This document shows, piece by piece, positions 53,109 to 61,799 of a stretch of DNA of 64,000 nt. The DNA is from Shinella kummerowiae. Lineage in GTDB: Bacteria > Pseudomonadota > Alphaproteobacteria > Rhizobiales > Rhizobiaceae. Made by a program: the position numbers and the translations under genes. The notes under the pieces are model-generated. The model was not told where the DNA came from and ran no database searches. It saw nothing but the letters and a program-made list of their open reading frames with translations. Where the stretch lies: positions 1-64,000 of the forward strand of contig NZ_WUMK01000015.1 of the NCBI RefSeq assembly GCF_009827055.1. Direction: 5' to 3'. Each line of letters begins with the position of its first letter. Positions within the stretch are counted from its first letter, which is position 1.

Positions 53109-56066
53109 TCACGCCATCAGCTTGCGGTTTTCCGGATCGACGAAGACCGGGTTGCAGACCTCCGCCATGGTCTCGACGCCGCGCAGCTGATCCCAGACCA
53201 CGATCTTTTCGCCGTAGCGCTCGCGCCCTGACTTCAGGAAGGCGAGTGCGATATGGCCACCGAGCGTCGGCGAGAAGCAGGCGGAGCTGACCCAGCCCTG
53301 GTCATTCAGCGTCGACGGTTTTGCGCCATCCTTCAGCAGATGCGCTCCCGCGCGAAAATCCTTGTCCGCCTCCAGCGCCTTCAGGCCGACAAGCTGCGCA
53401 CGGTCCGCCGCCGTCAGGCCGAAGCGCGTGGACAGCCGCTTGCCGATGAAATCGTGCTTTGCGCTGCCCATCATGCGCCCGAGGCCCGCATCGTCCGGCG
53501 TCACGCGACCGTCGAGTTCGGCGTGGGTGACATGTCCCTTCTCGATGCGCAGCACGTTCAGCGCCTCTACACCGTAGGCGCAGAGGCCGTGCGGCTGCCC
53601 TGCCCGCATCAACGCATCCGCCGCCGCCTCGCCATGGCCCGCCGGCACCGCCAACTCATAGGCAAGCTCGCCGGAGAAGGAGATACGGAACAGCCGCGCC
53701 TTCAGATTGCCCTTCAACCGCACCTCGCGGGCAGCAAGGAAGGGGACGGCTGCATCGGAAAGGTCGTCTTCGACAACGGCCTGCAGGATGGTGCGCGCCT
53801 TCGGCCCGGCAATCGACATCTGCGCCCACTGGTCCGAAACGGAGAGGAAGCGCACGCGCAGGTCCGGCCAAAGCACCTGCGTGGCAAACTCCATATGCGA
53901 GAGCACGCCGCCCGCCATGGCCGTTGTCGTGGTGACAAGGAAATGTGCCTCGCCAAGCCGGCTCACCGTACCGTCGTCATAGACCATACCGTCCTCGCGC
54001 AGCATCAGCCCATACCGAGCCTTGCCGATCGGCAGCTTCAGCACGGGATTGCAGTAGAGCCTGTTGAGGAACTCGGCGGCATCCGGCCCGAAGACCTCGA
54101 TCTTGCCGAGCGTGGAGACATCGCAGAGGCCGGCGTTTTCCCGCACGGTGCGCACTTCGCGGTCGACGCTGTCGCGCCAGGTCTTTTCGCCTTCCTTGGG
54201 GAACCAGGAGGAGCGATACCAGAGCCCGGCATCGATGAAGACAGCGCCGTTTCGCGCCGCCCAACCGTGCAGCGGCGAACGGCGCGTTGGCATGGCGTGT
54301 TCATCCACGGACGTGCCGGCAAGCGCGCCGAAGGAGACCGGCGTGTAGAACGGCCGAAAGGTCGTAGTGCCGACATCGGCGGGGCTGACGCCGCGCATCG
54401 CGGCAAGAATGCCGATGGCATTGATGTTGCCGAGCTTGCCTTGGTCCGTCGCCATGCCGCCCGTCGTGTATCGCTTGGCGTGCTCGACATGGCCAAAGCC
54501 TTCGCGCACGGCAAGACCCAGATCCTTGGTGTGCACGTCGTTCTGGAAGTCGACGAAGGCTTTCGATTTTGCGCCCGGCACGTGCCACAGCGCGGTGAAG
54601 GAGGGATCGACTTCCTCACCGACCGCCGGGCGGTCGAAACCGGCAACCGAGTGCCCAAGCGCCTCGACAACCGCCGACGCCTTGCGCGCGCCGTCCTCGA
54701 CGCATTCGGACAGACGGTAATGTCCCGCTGCGGCACCGGCTATCACCAGGCCCGCCCCCACCTCGGGTGCCATAAAGGCCTGAAGGGCTTCCGACCAGAC
54801 GGGCTTGCCGCCACGCTGGCAGGCGAGATGGATAACCGGGCTCCAACCGCCGGACATGGCGACGGCGTCGCAGGCGAGCAATTCTTCAAAGCCGCCGCGA
54901 TCGGTGACGATCGCGCGAAGACGCTGACGTCCCTTCGTGTCGACGACGGATCCGCCGCGAATGAGCCGGACGCCGTCCGGCGCCGTATCGGCAGCATTCG
55001 TCCGCGTGTCGATGACCGCGGCAATCTCAATGCCCTGCGATGTCAGGTCCCGCGCCGTGCGATAGCCGGAAGAGCCGTTGGTGAACACGGCAACCGACTT
55101 GCCCACAGCGACGCCGAAACGGTTGGCATAGGCGCTGACGGCGCTGGCCGTCATGACGCCCGGCCGGTCGTTGCCGCCGAAGACCAGCGGCCGCTCCTCC
55201 GCACCCGTCGCGAGAACAGCGTGTTTTGCCACGATGCGCCACAGCCGCTCGACGGGCCTTGCGGCGTCGACGACCGCGCTATGCTTCTGCACGCGTTCGA
55301 CCGCGCCGAAGACATTGTCATCGTACCAGCCAAAGACCGTCGTGCGCGCCAGCAGTGTGACATTCGGATTGGCCTGCAACTCCTCGATCACGCGGCGGGC
55401 AAAGACGACGGGTGGTTCGCCATCGAGCCGCGTCGTCTCCGACAGCAGCGCACCGCCGAGGGCAAAATCCTGCTCGGCGAGGATGACGCGCAGGCCCGAA
55501 CGGGCGGCGACCAGGGCGGCGGCAAGGCCGGCCGGACCGGACCCGACGACGAGCAGATCGCAATGCGCCCAGCTCTTTTCGTAACCATCGGGATCGCGCG
55601 GCAGATCCGTACGTCCGAGGCCGGCGGCGTGGCGGATCAGCGGCTCGTAGACCTTTTCCCAGAAGGCGGCGGGCCACATGAAGGTCTTGTAGTAGAAGCC
55701 GGCCGAGAGGAAACGCGACATCAGGTTGTTCACCGCGCCGATATCCCAGGACAGGCTCGGCCAGCGGTTCTGGCTCGTCGCGGTGAGGCCGTCATACAGT
55801 TCGGCGACGGTTGCCTTGGTATTGGGATCGCGACGCGCGCCGCTGCCGACGGTCACGAGCGCGTTCGGCTCCGCCGGACCGGCGGTCACGATACCGCGCG
55901 GACGATGGTACTTGAAACTGCGGCCGACGAGCAGCCTGTCATTGGCAAGCAGTGCCGAAGCGAGCGTATCGCCGGCATGTCCCGAAAGCCTCGCCCCATC
56001 GAACGAGAACGGCACCGTCTGGCTGCGATCGACGAGGCCACCGGCGGCGAGACGAAAGGCCGTCAT
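53109..56066 (-). CDS. soxA: Sarcosine oxidase alpha subunit
   Basis: A protein of 985 aa. It has an N-terminal 2Fe-2S-ferredoxin-like fold that lacks a cluster (VPFSFDGARLSGHAGDTLAS, RSFKYHRPRGIVTAG). A large NAD-binding domain follows (LLVVGSGPAGLAAALVAARS, about 170-560). A GcvT-type folate domain forms the C-terminal 380 residues (ENAGLCDVSTLGKIEVFGPD, FSGELAYELAVPAGHGEAAA, YGVEALNVLRIEKGHVTH). SoxBDAG oxidises sarcosine to glycine, H2O2 and 5,10-methylene-tetrahydrofolate or formaldehyde. The ATG overlaps the soxD stop (ATGA). Confidence 0.94.
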   Translation of the reverse strand: MTAFRLAAGGLVDRSQTVPFSFDGARLSGHAGDTLASALLANDRLLVGRSFKYHRPRGIVTAGPAEPNALVTVGSGARRDPNTKATVAELYDGLTATSQNRWPSLSWDIGAVNNLMSRFLSAGFYYKTFMWPAAFWEKVYEPLIRHAAGLGRTDLPRDPDGYEKSWAHCDLLVVGSGPAGLAAALVAARSGLRVILAEQDFALGGALLSETTRLDGEPPVVFARRVIEELQANPNVTLLARTTVFGWYDDNVFGAVERVQKHSAVVDAARPVERLWRIVAKHAVLATGAEERPLVFGGNDRPGVMTASAVSAYANRFGVAVGKSVAVFTNGSSGYRTARDLTSQGIEIAAVIDTRTNAADTAPDGVRLIRGGSVVDTKGRQRLRAIVTDRGGFEELLACDAVAMSGGWSPVIHLACQRGGKPVWSEALQAFMAPEVGAGLVIAGAAAGHYRLSECVEDGARKASAVVEALGHSVAGFDRPAVGEEVDPSFTALWHVPGAKSKAFVDFQNDVHTKDLGLAVREGFGHVEHAKRYTTGGMATDQGKLGNINAIGILAAMRGVSPADVGTTTFRPFYTPVSFGALAGTSVDEHAMPTRRSPLHGWAARNGAVFIDAGLWYRSSWFPKEGEKTWRDSVDREVRTVRENAGLCDVSTLGKIEVFGPDAAEFLNRLYCNPVLKLPIGKARYGLMLREDGMVYDDGTVSRLGEAHFLVTTTTAMAGGVLSHMEFATQVLWPDLRVRFLSVSDQWAQMSIAGPKARTILQAVVEDDLSDAAVPFLAAREVRLKGNLKARLFRISFSGELAYELAVPAGHGEAAADALMRAGQPHGLCAYGVEALNVLRIEKGHVTHAELDGRVTPDDAGLGRMMGSAKHDFIGKRLSTRFGLTAADRAQLVGLKALEADKDFRAGAHLLKDGAKPSTLNDQGWVSSACFSPTLGGHIALAFLKSGRERYGEKIVVWDQLRGVETMAEVCNPVFVDPENRKLMA

Positions 56067-56338
56067 CTGGCGCCTCCCTGCTCCAGGGACGCATCGCTCA
56101 CGGAAAACACCTCGTGGGTGAAATTGTCTCGCTCCACCACCAGCCAGCGCCGGCATCCGGCGATATGCTGCCAATGCTCGCGAATGCGCCCGCGCGGATT
56201 GGCACGGACATGCATATAGTCATTCCAGACCTCGTCGGCAGCCATCGGCGCAGGCCGAACAGGCGTCGCGTCGCCGCGCACGGAAAACTCTTGCCTCGGA
56301 CGCGTGCCGCAATGCGGACAGGGAATCAGGCTTGCCAT
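56063..56338 (-). CDS. soxD: Sarcosine oxidase delta subunit
   Basis: A protein of 91 aa. The zinc-binding N-terminus IPCPHCGTRPRQEFSVRGD supplies C and H ligands, and the family tail GCRRWLVVERDNFTHEVFSV is present. It lies 7 bp after soxB and overlaps soxA by 4 bp. Length matches the family. Confidence 0.93.
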   Translation of the reverse strand: MASLIPCPHCGTRPRQEFSVRGDATPVRPAPMAADEVWNDYMHVRANPRGRIREHWQHIAGCRRWLVVERDNFTHEVFSVSDASLEQGGAR

Positions 56339-56345
56339 CGCTCAC

Positions 56346-57596
56346 TCAATGCAGGTTGGGCTGGGTGCCGACACCCGCCTCGTCGATCGGGAAACCGCGC
56401 TCGAAACGATCGAGCCGGAGCGCGCGCGCCACATGGTGGCTCTCGCCCTTGGCGATCAGATACGCAAAACAGAAACCGGAAGCCGGCGTCGCCTTGAAGC
56501 CGCCATAACACCAGCCGCAGTTGAGATAGAGGTTATCAATCGGCGTGCGGTCGATGATCGGCGAGCCATCCATCGACATGTCCATGACGCCGCCCCAGGC
56601 CCGCAGCACCCGCACGCGGGAAAGGCCGGGGATCATCGTCACCCCCTCCTCCATGACATGCTCGGCCGTCGCGAGATTGCCGCGCTGGGCATAGGAGGAA
56701 TAGCCGTCGATCTCCGCGCCGAAAACGAGGCCGCCCTTGTCCGACTGGGAGATATAGAAGTGCCCCGCACCGTAGGTGATGACGTGGTCGATGCAGGGTT
56801 TCAGCCCTTCCGTCACGAAGGCTTGCAGCACATGGCTCTCGATCGGCAGCTTCAGTCCGGCCATCTCGCCGACGCGGGACGTGTTGCCGGCCGCCGCCAG
56901 CGCCAGCTTGTTGCAGCCGATGAAACCCTTCGTCGTTTCGACGCCGGTGACCACGCCGCTTTCGCGGCGAATGCCGGTGACCTCGCAATTCTGGATGAGA
57001 TCGACGCCAAGCCTGTCGGCGCCACGCGCAAACCCCCAGGCGACGGCATCGTGCCGAGCCGTGCCGGCACGCTTTTGCAACAACCCGCCGATAATCGGGA
57101 AGCGCGCATGGTCAAAATTGAGGAAGGGCAGCATCTTCTTCAGCGTGTCGCGATCGAGCTGTTCGGCCGCCACCCCTTCCATCATCATCGCATTGCCGCG
57201 ACGCGTATAATGATCGCGCTGGCTGTCGTTGTGATAGAGGCTGATAATCCCACGCTGCGACAGCATGACATTGTAGTTGAGCTCCTGCTCCAGCCCTTCC
57301 CAAAGCTTCAGCGAGAACTCGTAGAAGGGCTCGTTGCCGGGCAGCATGTAGTTCGAGCGCACGATCGTGGTGTTGCGCCCGACATTGCCGGAGCCGAGAT
57401 AGCCCTTCTCCACCACCGCGATGTTGCGGACGCCGAATTCCTTGGCAAGATAGTAGGCTGTCGCAAGGCCATGCCCGCCGCCACCGACGATGATCACGTC
57501 GTAATGCGGCTTCGGCTGCGGCTCCCGCCAGGCGGGTTTCCAGCCGAGGTTTCCGGCAAGGGCTTGTTTGAAGATCGAAAAGGCGGAGTAGCGCAT
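56346..57596 (-). CDS. soxB: Sarcosine oxidase beta subunit
   Basis: A protein of 416 aa, the usual length, with the ATG preceded by GGGAACCCGC. The FAD-binding DAO domain starts DVIIVGGGGHGLATAYYLAK, followed by VEKGYLGSGNVGRNTTIVRS (flavin contact region). Near the end are NLYLNCGWCYGGFKATPASG and FERGFPIDEAGVG. It holds FAD and the sarcosine oxidation site. It is the first gene of soxBDAG and is divergent from cysQ across 158 bp. Confidence 0.94.
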   Translation of the reverse strand: MRYSAFSIFKQALAGNLGWKPAWREPQPKPHYDVIIVGGGGHGLATAYYLAKEFGVRNIAVVEKGYLGSGNVGRNTTIVRSNYMLPGNEPFYEFSLKLWEGLEQELNYNVMLSQRGIISLYHNDSQRDHYTRRGNAMMMEGVAAEQLDRDTLKKMLPFLNFDHARFPIIGGLLQKRAGTARHDAVAWGFARGADRLGVDLIQNCEVTGIRRESGVVTGVETTKGFIGCNKLALAAAGNTSRVGEMAGLKLPIESHVLQAFVTEGLKPCIDHVITYGAGHFYISQSDKGGLVFGAEIDGYSSYAQRGNLATAEHVMEEGVTMIPGLSRVRVLRAWGGVMDMSMDGSPIIDRTPIDNLYLNCGWCYGGFKATPASGFCFAYLIAKGESHHVARALRLDRFERGFPIDEAGVGTQPNLH

Positions 57597-57754
57597 GCGG
57601 GTTCCCGGATCAGTCGCCACACATTCGCATATGCAGCACAAACGGCAAGACGCAAGAGCGTCGCAACGGGCCGCATGCGGAACTCTTTCCACCGCTATGG
57701 TCCGCGCTTGTGGGCAATTGCTTTCCCGTCGCGCGGCGTCTAAGCCATGAGGCC

Positions 57755-58582
57755 ATGCAGATAGACCTCGCAGACTTGGCCAAGGTGATGGAAAGCGCCG
57801 CGCTGGCCGCCGGCCGCGCCATCATGACCATCCATAGCGGCGGCCCGGCCGTGCAGTACAAACCCGACAGTTCGCCGGTCACGGAAGCGGACGAAGAAGC
57901 TGAACGGCTGATTCTCTCTGCCTTGAAACAGCATTTCCCAACGATACCGATCGTCGCCGAAGAAGCGGTCTCGGCGGGCGATATCCCGGATATTTCCGGC
58001 GGGCTTTTCTTCCTTGTCGATCCACTCGACGGAACGAAGGAGTTCGTCGCCGGCCGCAACGAGTTCACCGTCAACATCGCCCTCATCCGCGACGGCAGTC
58101 CGGTTGCCGGCATCGTTCTCGCCCCGGCATTGTCGATCGGCTTCCTGGCAGCGGAAGATCATGCCGAGCGTTTCTCGGTAACGGGTGGCCACGTGATCGG
58201 CGACCGCAAGACGATTGGCTGTCGCGGGCCGGGCACGCCGCCGACTGCTGTGGCCAGCCGCTCGCATGACACGCCGGAGACCGCGCGCTTCCTCGAAGAC
58301 CATGGCATCGGCGCCTGCACCGCCATCGGTTCCTCGTTAAAGTTCTGCCTCGTCGCCGAGGGCCTTGCCGATGTCTATCCCCGCTTCAGCCGCACGATGG
58401 AATGGGACACGGCAGCGGGCGATGCCGTGCTGCGCGCGGCAGGCGGCGAAACGCGCATGCTGGATGGAAGGCCACTGCTTTACGGCAAGCGCAACCAGGC
58501 GCACGACGCGGATTTCGCCAATCCGAACTTCATCGCCGCAAGCCGGGGTTGGAGTAAGACGTCAGAATCGATCACAAAATAA
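57755..58582 (+). CDS. cysQ: 3'(2'),5'-bisphosphate nucleotidase CysQ
   Basis: A protein of 275 aa of the inositol-monophosphatase fold, which removes the 3'-phosphate of PAP from sulfate assimilation. Metal motifs are VTEADEEAERLILSAL, IVAEEAVSAG, FLVDPLDGTKEFV and, near the C-terminus, RTMEWDTAAGDAVLRAAGGE. The ATG was chosen for family length with AGG just upstream; a longer GTG frame starts at 57710. The link to its neighbours is not functional. The 194-bp gap after it (58583-58776) shows only promoter-like AT-richer DNA before kpsE. Confidence 0.9.
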   Translation: MQIDLADLAKVMESAALAAGRAIMTIHSGGPAVQYKPDSSPVTEADEEAERLILSALKQHFPTIPIVAEEAVSAGDIPDISGGLFFLVDPLDGTKEFVAGRNEFTVNIALIRDGSPVAGIVLAPALSIGFLAAEDHAERFSVTGGHVIGDRKTIGCRGPGTPPTAVASRSHDTPETARFLEDHGIGACTAIGSSLKFCLVAEGLADVYPRFSRTMEWDTAAGDAVLRAAGGETRMLDGRPLLYGKRNQAHDADFANPNFIAASRGWSKTSESITK

Positions 58583-58776
58583 CCAGATTGCTGGACGAGG
58601 AGTGCCCGGCGACAAAAGGACCGCTTCAACCCGATCGACAACCATGCTACCACTCGGCATGACCGTTTGCCCTTGTTCATGCACGGCATTTTAGTTGTTT
58701 GTAAGGGTAAAGTCGAATAATCTGCCGCCACCTATGCGTAGGCGACCTACCAGTTTGCTTTTGAGAGAGTAGCGAC

Positions 58777-60180
58777 GTGAAAGACGAGAAAGCGCCCGCT
58801 GCGGCAGAAAATCCTGACGCCAAGGCAAGCAGCCTGATGGACATCGCCAAGCAGCGCGCCAAGCAGCGCGCCGCTCAGCAGAAAGTGGTCGCAATCAAGC
58901 AGGCTGCCGCGGCCCGGCACCGTCCCGATCCGGAACTCGATGACGAGGAAAATCTCGGCAAGCGTGCCGACTCGCGACCAGCGCTGCCGAAGGACATTGT
59001 CAAGACCATCCTGACGCTGCCCGAAATGCCGAAGAGGAAACGGAAGCTTCCCTGGCCCAAAATTTCTTTCGTTGCAGCCGCGATTCTTCCGGCATTCTTG
59101 ACGGGCCTGTATTACCTTTTCATCGCAAGTCCCCAATATGTTGTAGAGACACAGTTTTCGGTCCGCGGCTCCAGCGAAAACTCCTTCAACGCACTTGGTC
59201 TTTCAGCTCTCGTTGGAAACTCGGCGCAGTCCGGCGACTCTTACATCGTCGCCGACTATATTCATTCGGCGCAGATCCTGCCCGACATCCTGGAACAGAC
59301 GAACGTCGACATCCGGGAAATCTACTCACGCCCGTCGATCGACTTCCTGTACCGAGAAAACAAGGACGGAGCACTGGACGAATTCCGGGACTATTGGCGG
59401 GACATGGTCAATGTCAGTTTCAACTCGACGACGGGCAACGTGACCATGCAGGTCTATGCCTTCTCTCCGTCGGACGCCAAGCAGGTCGCGGATTCTGTTC
59501 TCACTGTTTCCGAGAATCTGGTGAATACGCTCTCCGAGAAATCGCGCCGACAGTTCATCGAAGTGGTCAACCAACAGGTTGCCCGTTCGGAAGAACGCCT
59601 GCGTAACATTCGCAAGCAGATTACCGACCTGCGCATCACGGAACAGGCCGTCGATCCGACGGCCGTCGCAACAATGGAAGCGACGATCATCAGTACACTC
59701 GAGCAGGAACTCGCCTCGCTCAGGACGCGATACAAGGCGCTTGTCGATTCGATCAGTGCCGACGCACCTTCGGCCCGCGTCATCGAGCGGCAGATCAGTG
59801 CGCTTGAAGACCAACTTGTCGAGCAGAAGAGACGGATTACCGGCGAGGCAGCCCCGACGGATTCCAGCAGCAAGACCACCCGCAGCGGCGCAGAAAGCGG
59901 GCGTGCACTGCCCGAAATGCTCGACCGTTTCACGGAACTCAGCGTCGAGCAGGAGTTCGCGGTCAAGGCTTACACCGCTTCGCTTGCCTCGCTTGAAACG
60001 GCGATGCAGGAAGCGCAGAAGCAGGAGCGCTATTTCGCAGTCTACGTGGTACCCAGGGAACCGGAAATCGCGCTTTACCCGCTGGGCATGTTGAACACCG
60101 TAATCGTACTGATTGCATCCATCGGTCTCTGGATCATCGGGTACTTCACGTTCCGGTCCGTCAAGGACCATTCAATCTGA
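58777..60180 (+). CDS. kpsE: Capsular polysaccharide export inner-membrane protein KpsE-like
   Basis: A protein of 467 aa starting at GTG with GAGAGAGTAGCGAC upstream. A long basic, charged cytoplasmic N-terminus (about 85 residues) leads to the first membrane helix (ISFVAAAILPAFLTGLYYLF). A periplasmic domain opens SPQYVVETQFSVRGSSENSF, with coiled-coil stretches between about 255 and 360 (ARSEERLRNIRKQITDLRIT). The second helix is near the C-terminus (LGMLNTVIVLIASIGLWIIG). This is the KpsE/polysaccharide co-polymerase layout (RkpR in Sinorhizobium). It couples the KpsMT transporter to the outer-membrane exporter. Confidence 0.88.
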   Translation: MKDEKAPAAAENPDAKASSLMDIAKQRAKQRAAQQKVVAIKQAAAARHRPDPELDDEENLGKRADSRPALPKDIVKTILTLPEMPKRKRKLPWPKISFVAAAILPAFLTGLYYLFIASPQYVVETQFSVRGSSENSFNALGLSALVGNSAQSGDSYIVADYIHSAQILPDILEQTNVDIREIYSRPSIDFLYRENKDGALDEFRDYWRDMVNVSFNSTTGNVTMQVYAFSPSDAKQVADSVLTVSENLVNTLSEKSRRQFIEVVNQQVARSEERLRNIRKQITDLRITEQAVDPTAVATMEATIISTLEQELASLRTRYKALVDSISADAPSARVIERQISALEDQLVEQKRRITGEAAPTDSSSKTTRSGAESGRALPEMLDRFTELSVEQEFAVKAYTASLASLETAMQEAQKQERYFAVYVVPREPEIALYPLGMLNTVIVLIASIGLWIIGYFTFRSVKDHSI

Positions 60181-60190
60181 TCGTGGCGCC

Positions 60191-60985
60191 ATGAGCATCT
60201 TCGCTGAAAAACCTCTGAGCTACGCGCTAAAGGAAAATGCCAGGGTCATTTCAGCTCTTGTGGTGAGAAGTGCCGTTACGCGGTTCAGCAAGAGCCGGTT
60301 CGGCTTCATCTGGATCCTGGCAGAACCGGCCGCCTATGTGGGGATCTTTTTGGCGATCCACACTTTCATGAAGGCGCACATCCCGTTTGGTGACAACGCG
60401 GCCCTGTTCATTCTTGCCGGCGTGTTTGGATTCCGGATGACACGCGGAATCTCCCGCAAAACAGAACGCGCGATCGTCAGCAATCAGCCGATGCTGACCT
60501 ACCCTCTCATCCGGCCGCTCGATACGATCATCGCGACGTTTCTGCTCGAGGCGACGATCTGGCTCATGATCTGCGGCCTATTCATGGGCGGTCTCGCCTA
60601 CAGTATGGACCGATCGATTGTTGTGTATCCCGTTGATTTCATGGAATGCCTACTAGCCATTCTTTTCTTCGCGTTTTCTTTTGCAACGTTCAATGCGGCG
60701 GTGGGTGCCTTGATTCCTCGCTATGACACGTTCCTGAGTATGATAAGCATGCCGTTAATGCTACTCTCAGGCGTATTCTACATGCCGACGCAGTTTTCGC
60801 CAGAGGTTCAGGCCATTTTGTGGTGGAATCCATTTCTGCATTGCGTGGAGTGGTTTCGCACCTCCACCTATATCGACTATGCACCGCTGCTAAACAAAGG
60901 CTATCTTCTCGGGCTAGCGACCGGTCTGCTGGCTATCGGCCTCACGTTGGAGCGCGTCTTCAGGCCACGGATCATTAGCGCATGA
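60191..60985 (+). CDS. kpsM: Capsular polysaccharide ABC transporter permease KpsM-like
   Basis: A protein of 264 aa of the ABC2 class with six membrane helices. It has FSKSRFGFIWILAEPAAYVG near the N-terminus, as in KpsM/RkpS, and MTRGISRKTERAIVSNQPML as the cytoplasmic loop. The C-terminal AILWWNPFLHCVEWFRTSTY motif is diagnostic of capsule and LPS exporters. It begins 10 bp after kpsE with a weak ribosome site and overlaps kpsT by 4 bp. Confidence 0.9.
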   Translation: MSIFAEKPLSYALKENARVISALVVRSAVTRFSKSRFGFIWILAEPAAYVGIFLAIHTFMKAHIPFGDNAALFILAGVFGFRMTRGISRKTERAIVSNQPMLTYPLIRPLDTIIATFLLEATIWLMICGLFMGGLAYSMDRSIVVYPVDFMECLLAILFFAFSFATFNAAVGALIPRYDTFLSMISMPLMLLSGVFYMPTQFSPEVQAILWWNPFLHCVEWFRTSTYIDYAPLLNKGYLLGLATGLLAIGLTLERVFRPRIISA

Positions 60986-61674
60986 TAATATTTGACAATG
61001 TGAGTAAAGCTTTTCCGCGTCCCGGCGGAGGAAAAAAGATCATTCTGGACAAGTTCAGTGCAGCGTTTCGCCCGGGTATCAATGTAGGCATCCTCGGACG
61101 CAACGGTGCTGGCAAATCTACGCTGATGAACCTCATATCCGGTGGCGACCTGCCGGATTCCGGACATATCATCCGCGAAGGGAAAATCTCCTGGCCGCTC
61201 GGCTTCAATGGTGGTGTGCACGGCAAACTAACCGGCGCCCAAAACACGCGATTCATCGCCGACATCTACGGCAAGAGCCGCCGCAAGGTGCTTGATTTCG
61301 TGGCCGAATTCTCCGAACTCGGCCCCTACCTCGACATGCCGGTGCGGACCTATTCGGCCGGCATGAAAGCGCGTCTTGCCTTTGGAATTTGCATGGCGAT
61401 CGAGTTCGAATACTATCTTATCGATGAAGTGATCGCCGTCGGCGATTCAACTTTCAAGAAAAAATGCAAGGAAGTCTTCGATCAGCGCCGCGAAAACGCG
61501 ACCCTTCTTCTCGTTTCACACTCCGCCGGCCTGCTGCGCTCGTTCTGCGATATCGGCGGTGTCATGAATGACGGCCACCTAACATTCTACAACGATATCG
61601 AAGAAGCGATCGAGGTTCACGAGGAAATCCTGCGAACCTCCCGGCCCACATCGAGGCGACGCCGGTCAGCCTGA
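60982..61674 (+). CDS. kpsT: Capsular polysaccharide ABC transporter ATPase KpsT-like
   Basis: An ATPase of 230 aa. Walker A is GRNGAGKSTLMNLI. The signature region is VRTYSAGMKARLAFGICMAI, and Walker B is YYLIDEVIAVGDSTF. The LGFNGGVHGKLTGAQNTRFI stretch is typical of polysaccharide-export ATPases (RkpT). It energises export of K-antigen across the inner membrane. Confidence 0.92.
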   Translation: MIIFDNVSKAFPRPGGGKKIILDKFSAAFRPGINVGILGRNGAGKSTLMNLISGGDLPDSGHIIREGKISWPLGFNGGVHGKLTGAQNTRFIADIYGKSRRKVLDFVAEFSELGPYLDMPVRTYSAGMKARLAFGICMAIEFEYYLIDEVIAVGDSTFKKKCKEVFDQRRENATLLLVSHSAGLLRSFCDIGGVMNDGHLTFYNDIEEAIEVHEEILRTSRPTSRRRRSA

Positions 61675-61799
61675 CCCCGCTCTGCCAAGGTCTGGACACG
61701 CGCGCTTCAGACATGCAAAAAAATCAATAGACTGATGCCCGAGCAGCGAATCGGAGACATCGCAACCTGCATCAGGCAATAAAGTAGACAAGAGCTGGC

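Noticed and set aside
53253-56219. Open frame of 988 codons opposite soxA
   Set aside because: The translation is Arg/His/Asp-rich without any domain, a typical shadow of high third-position GC in soxA.
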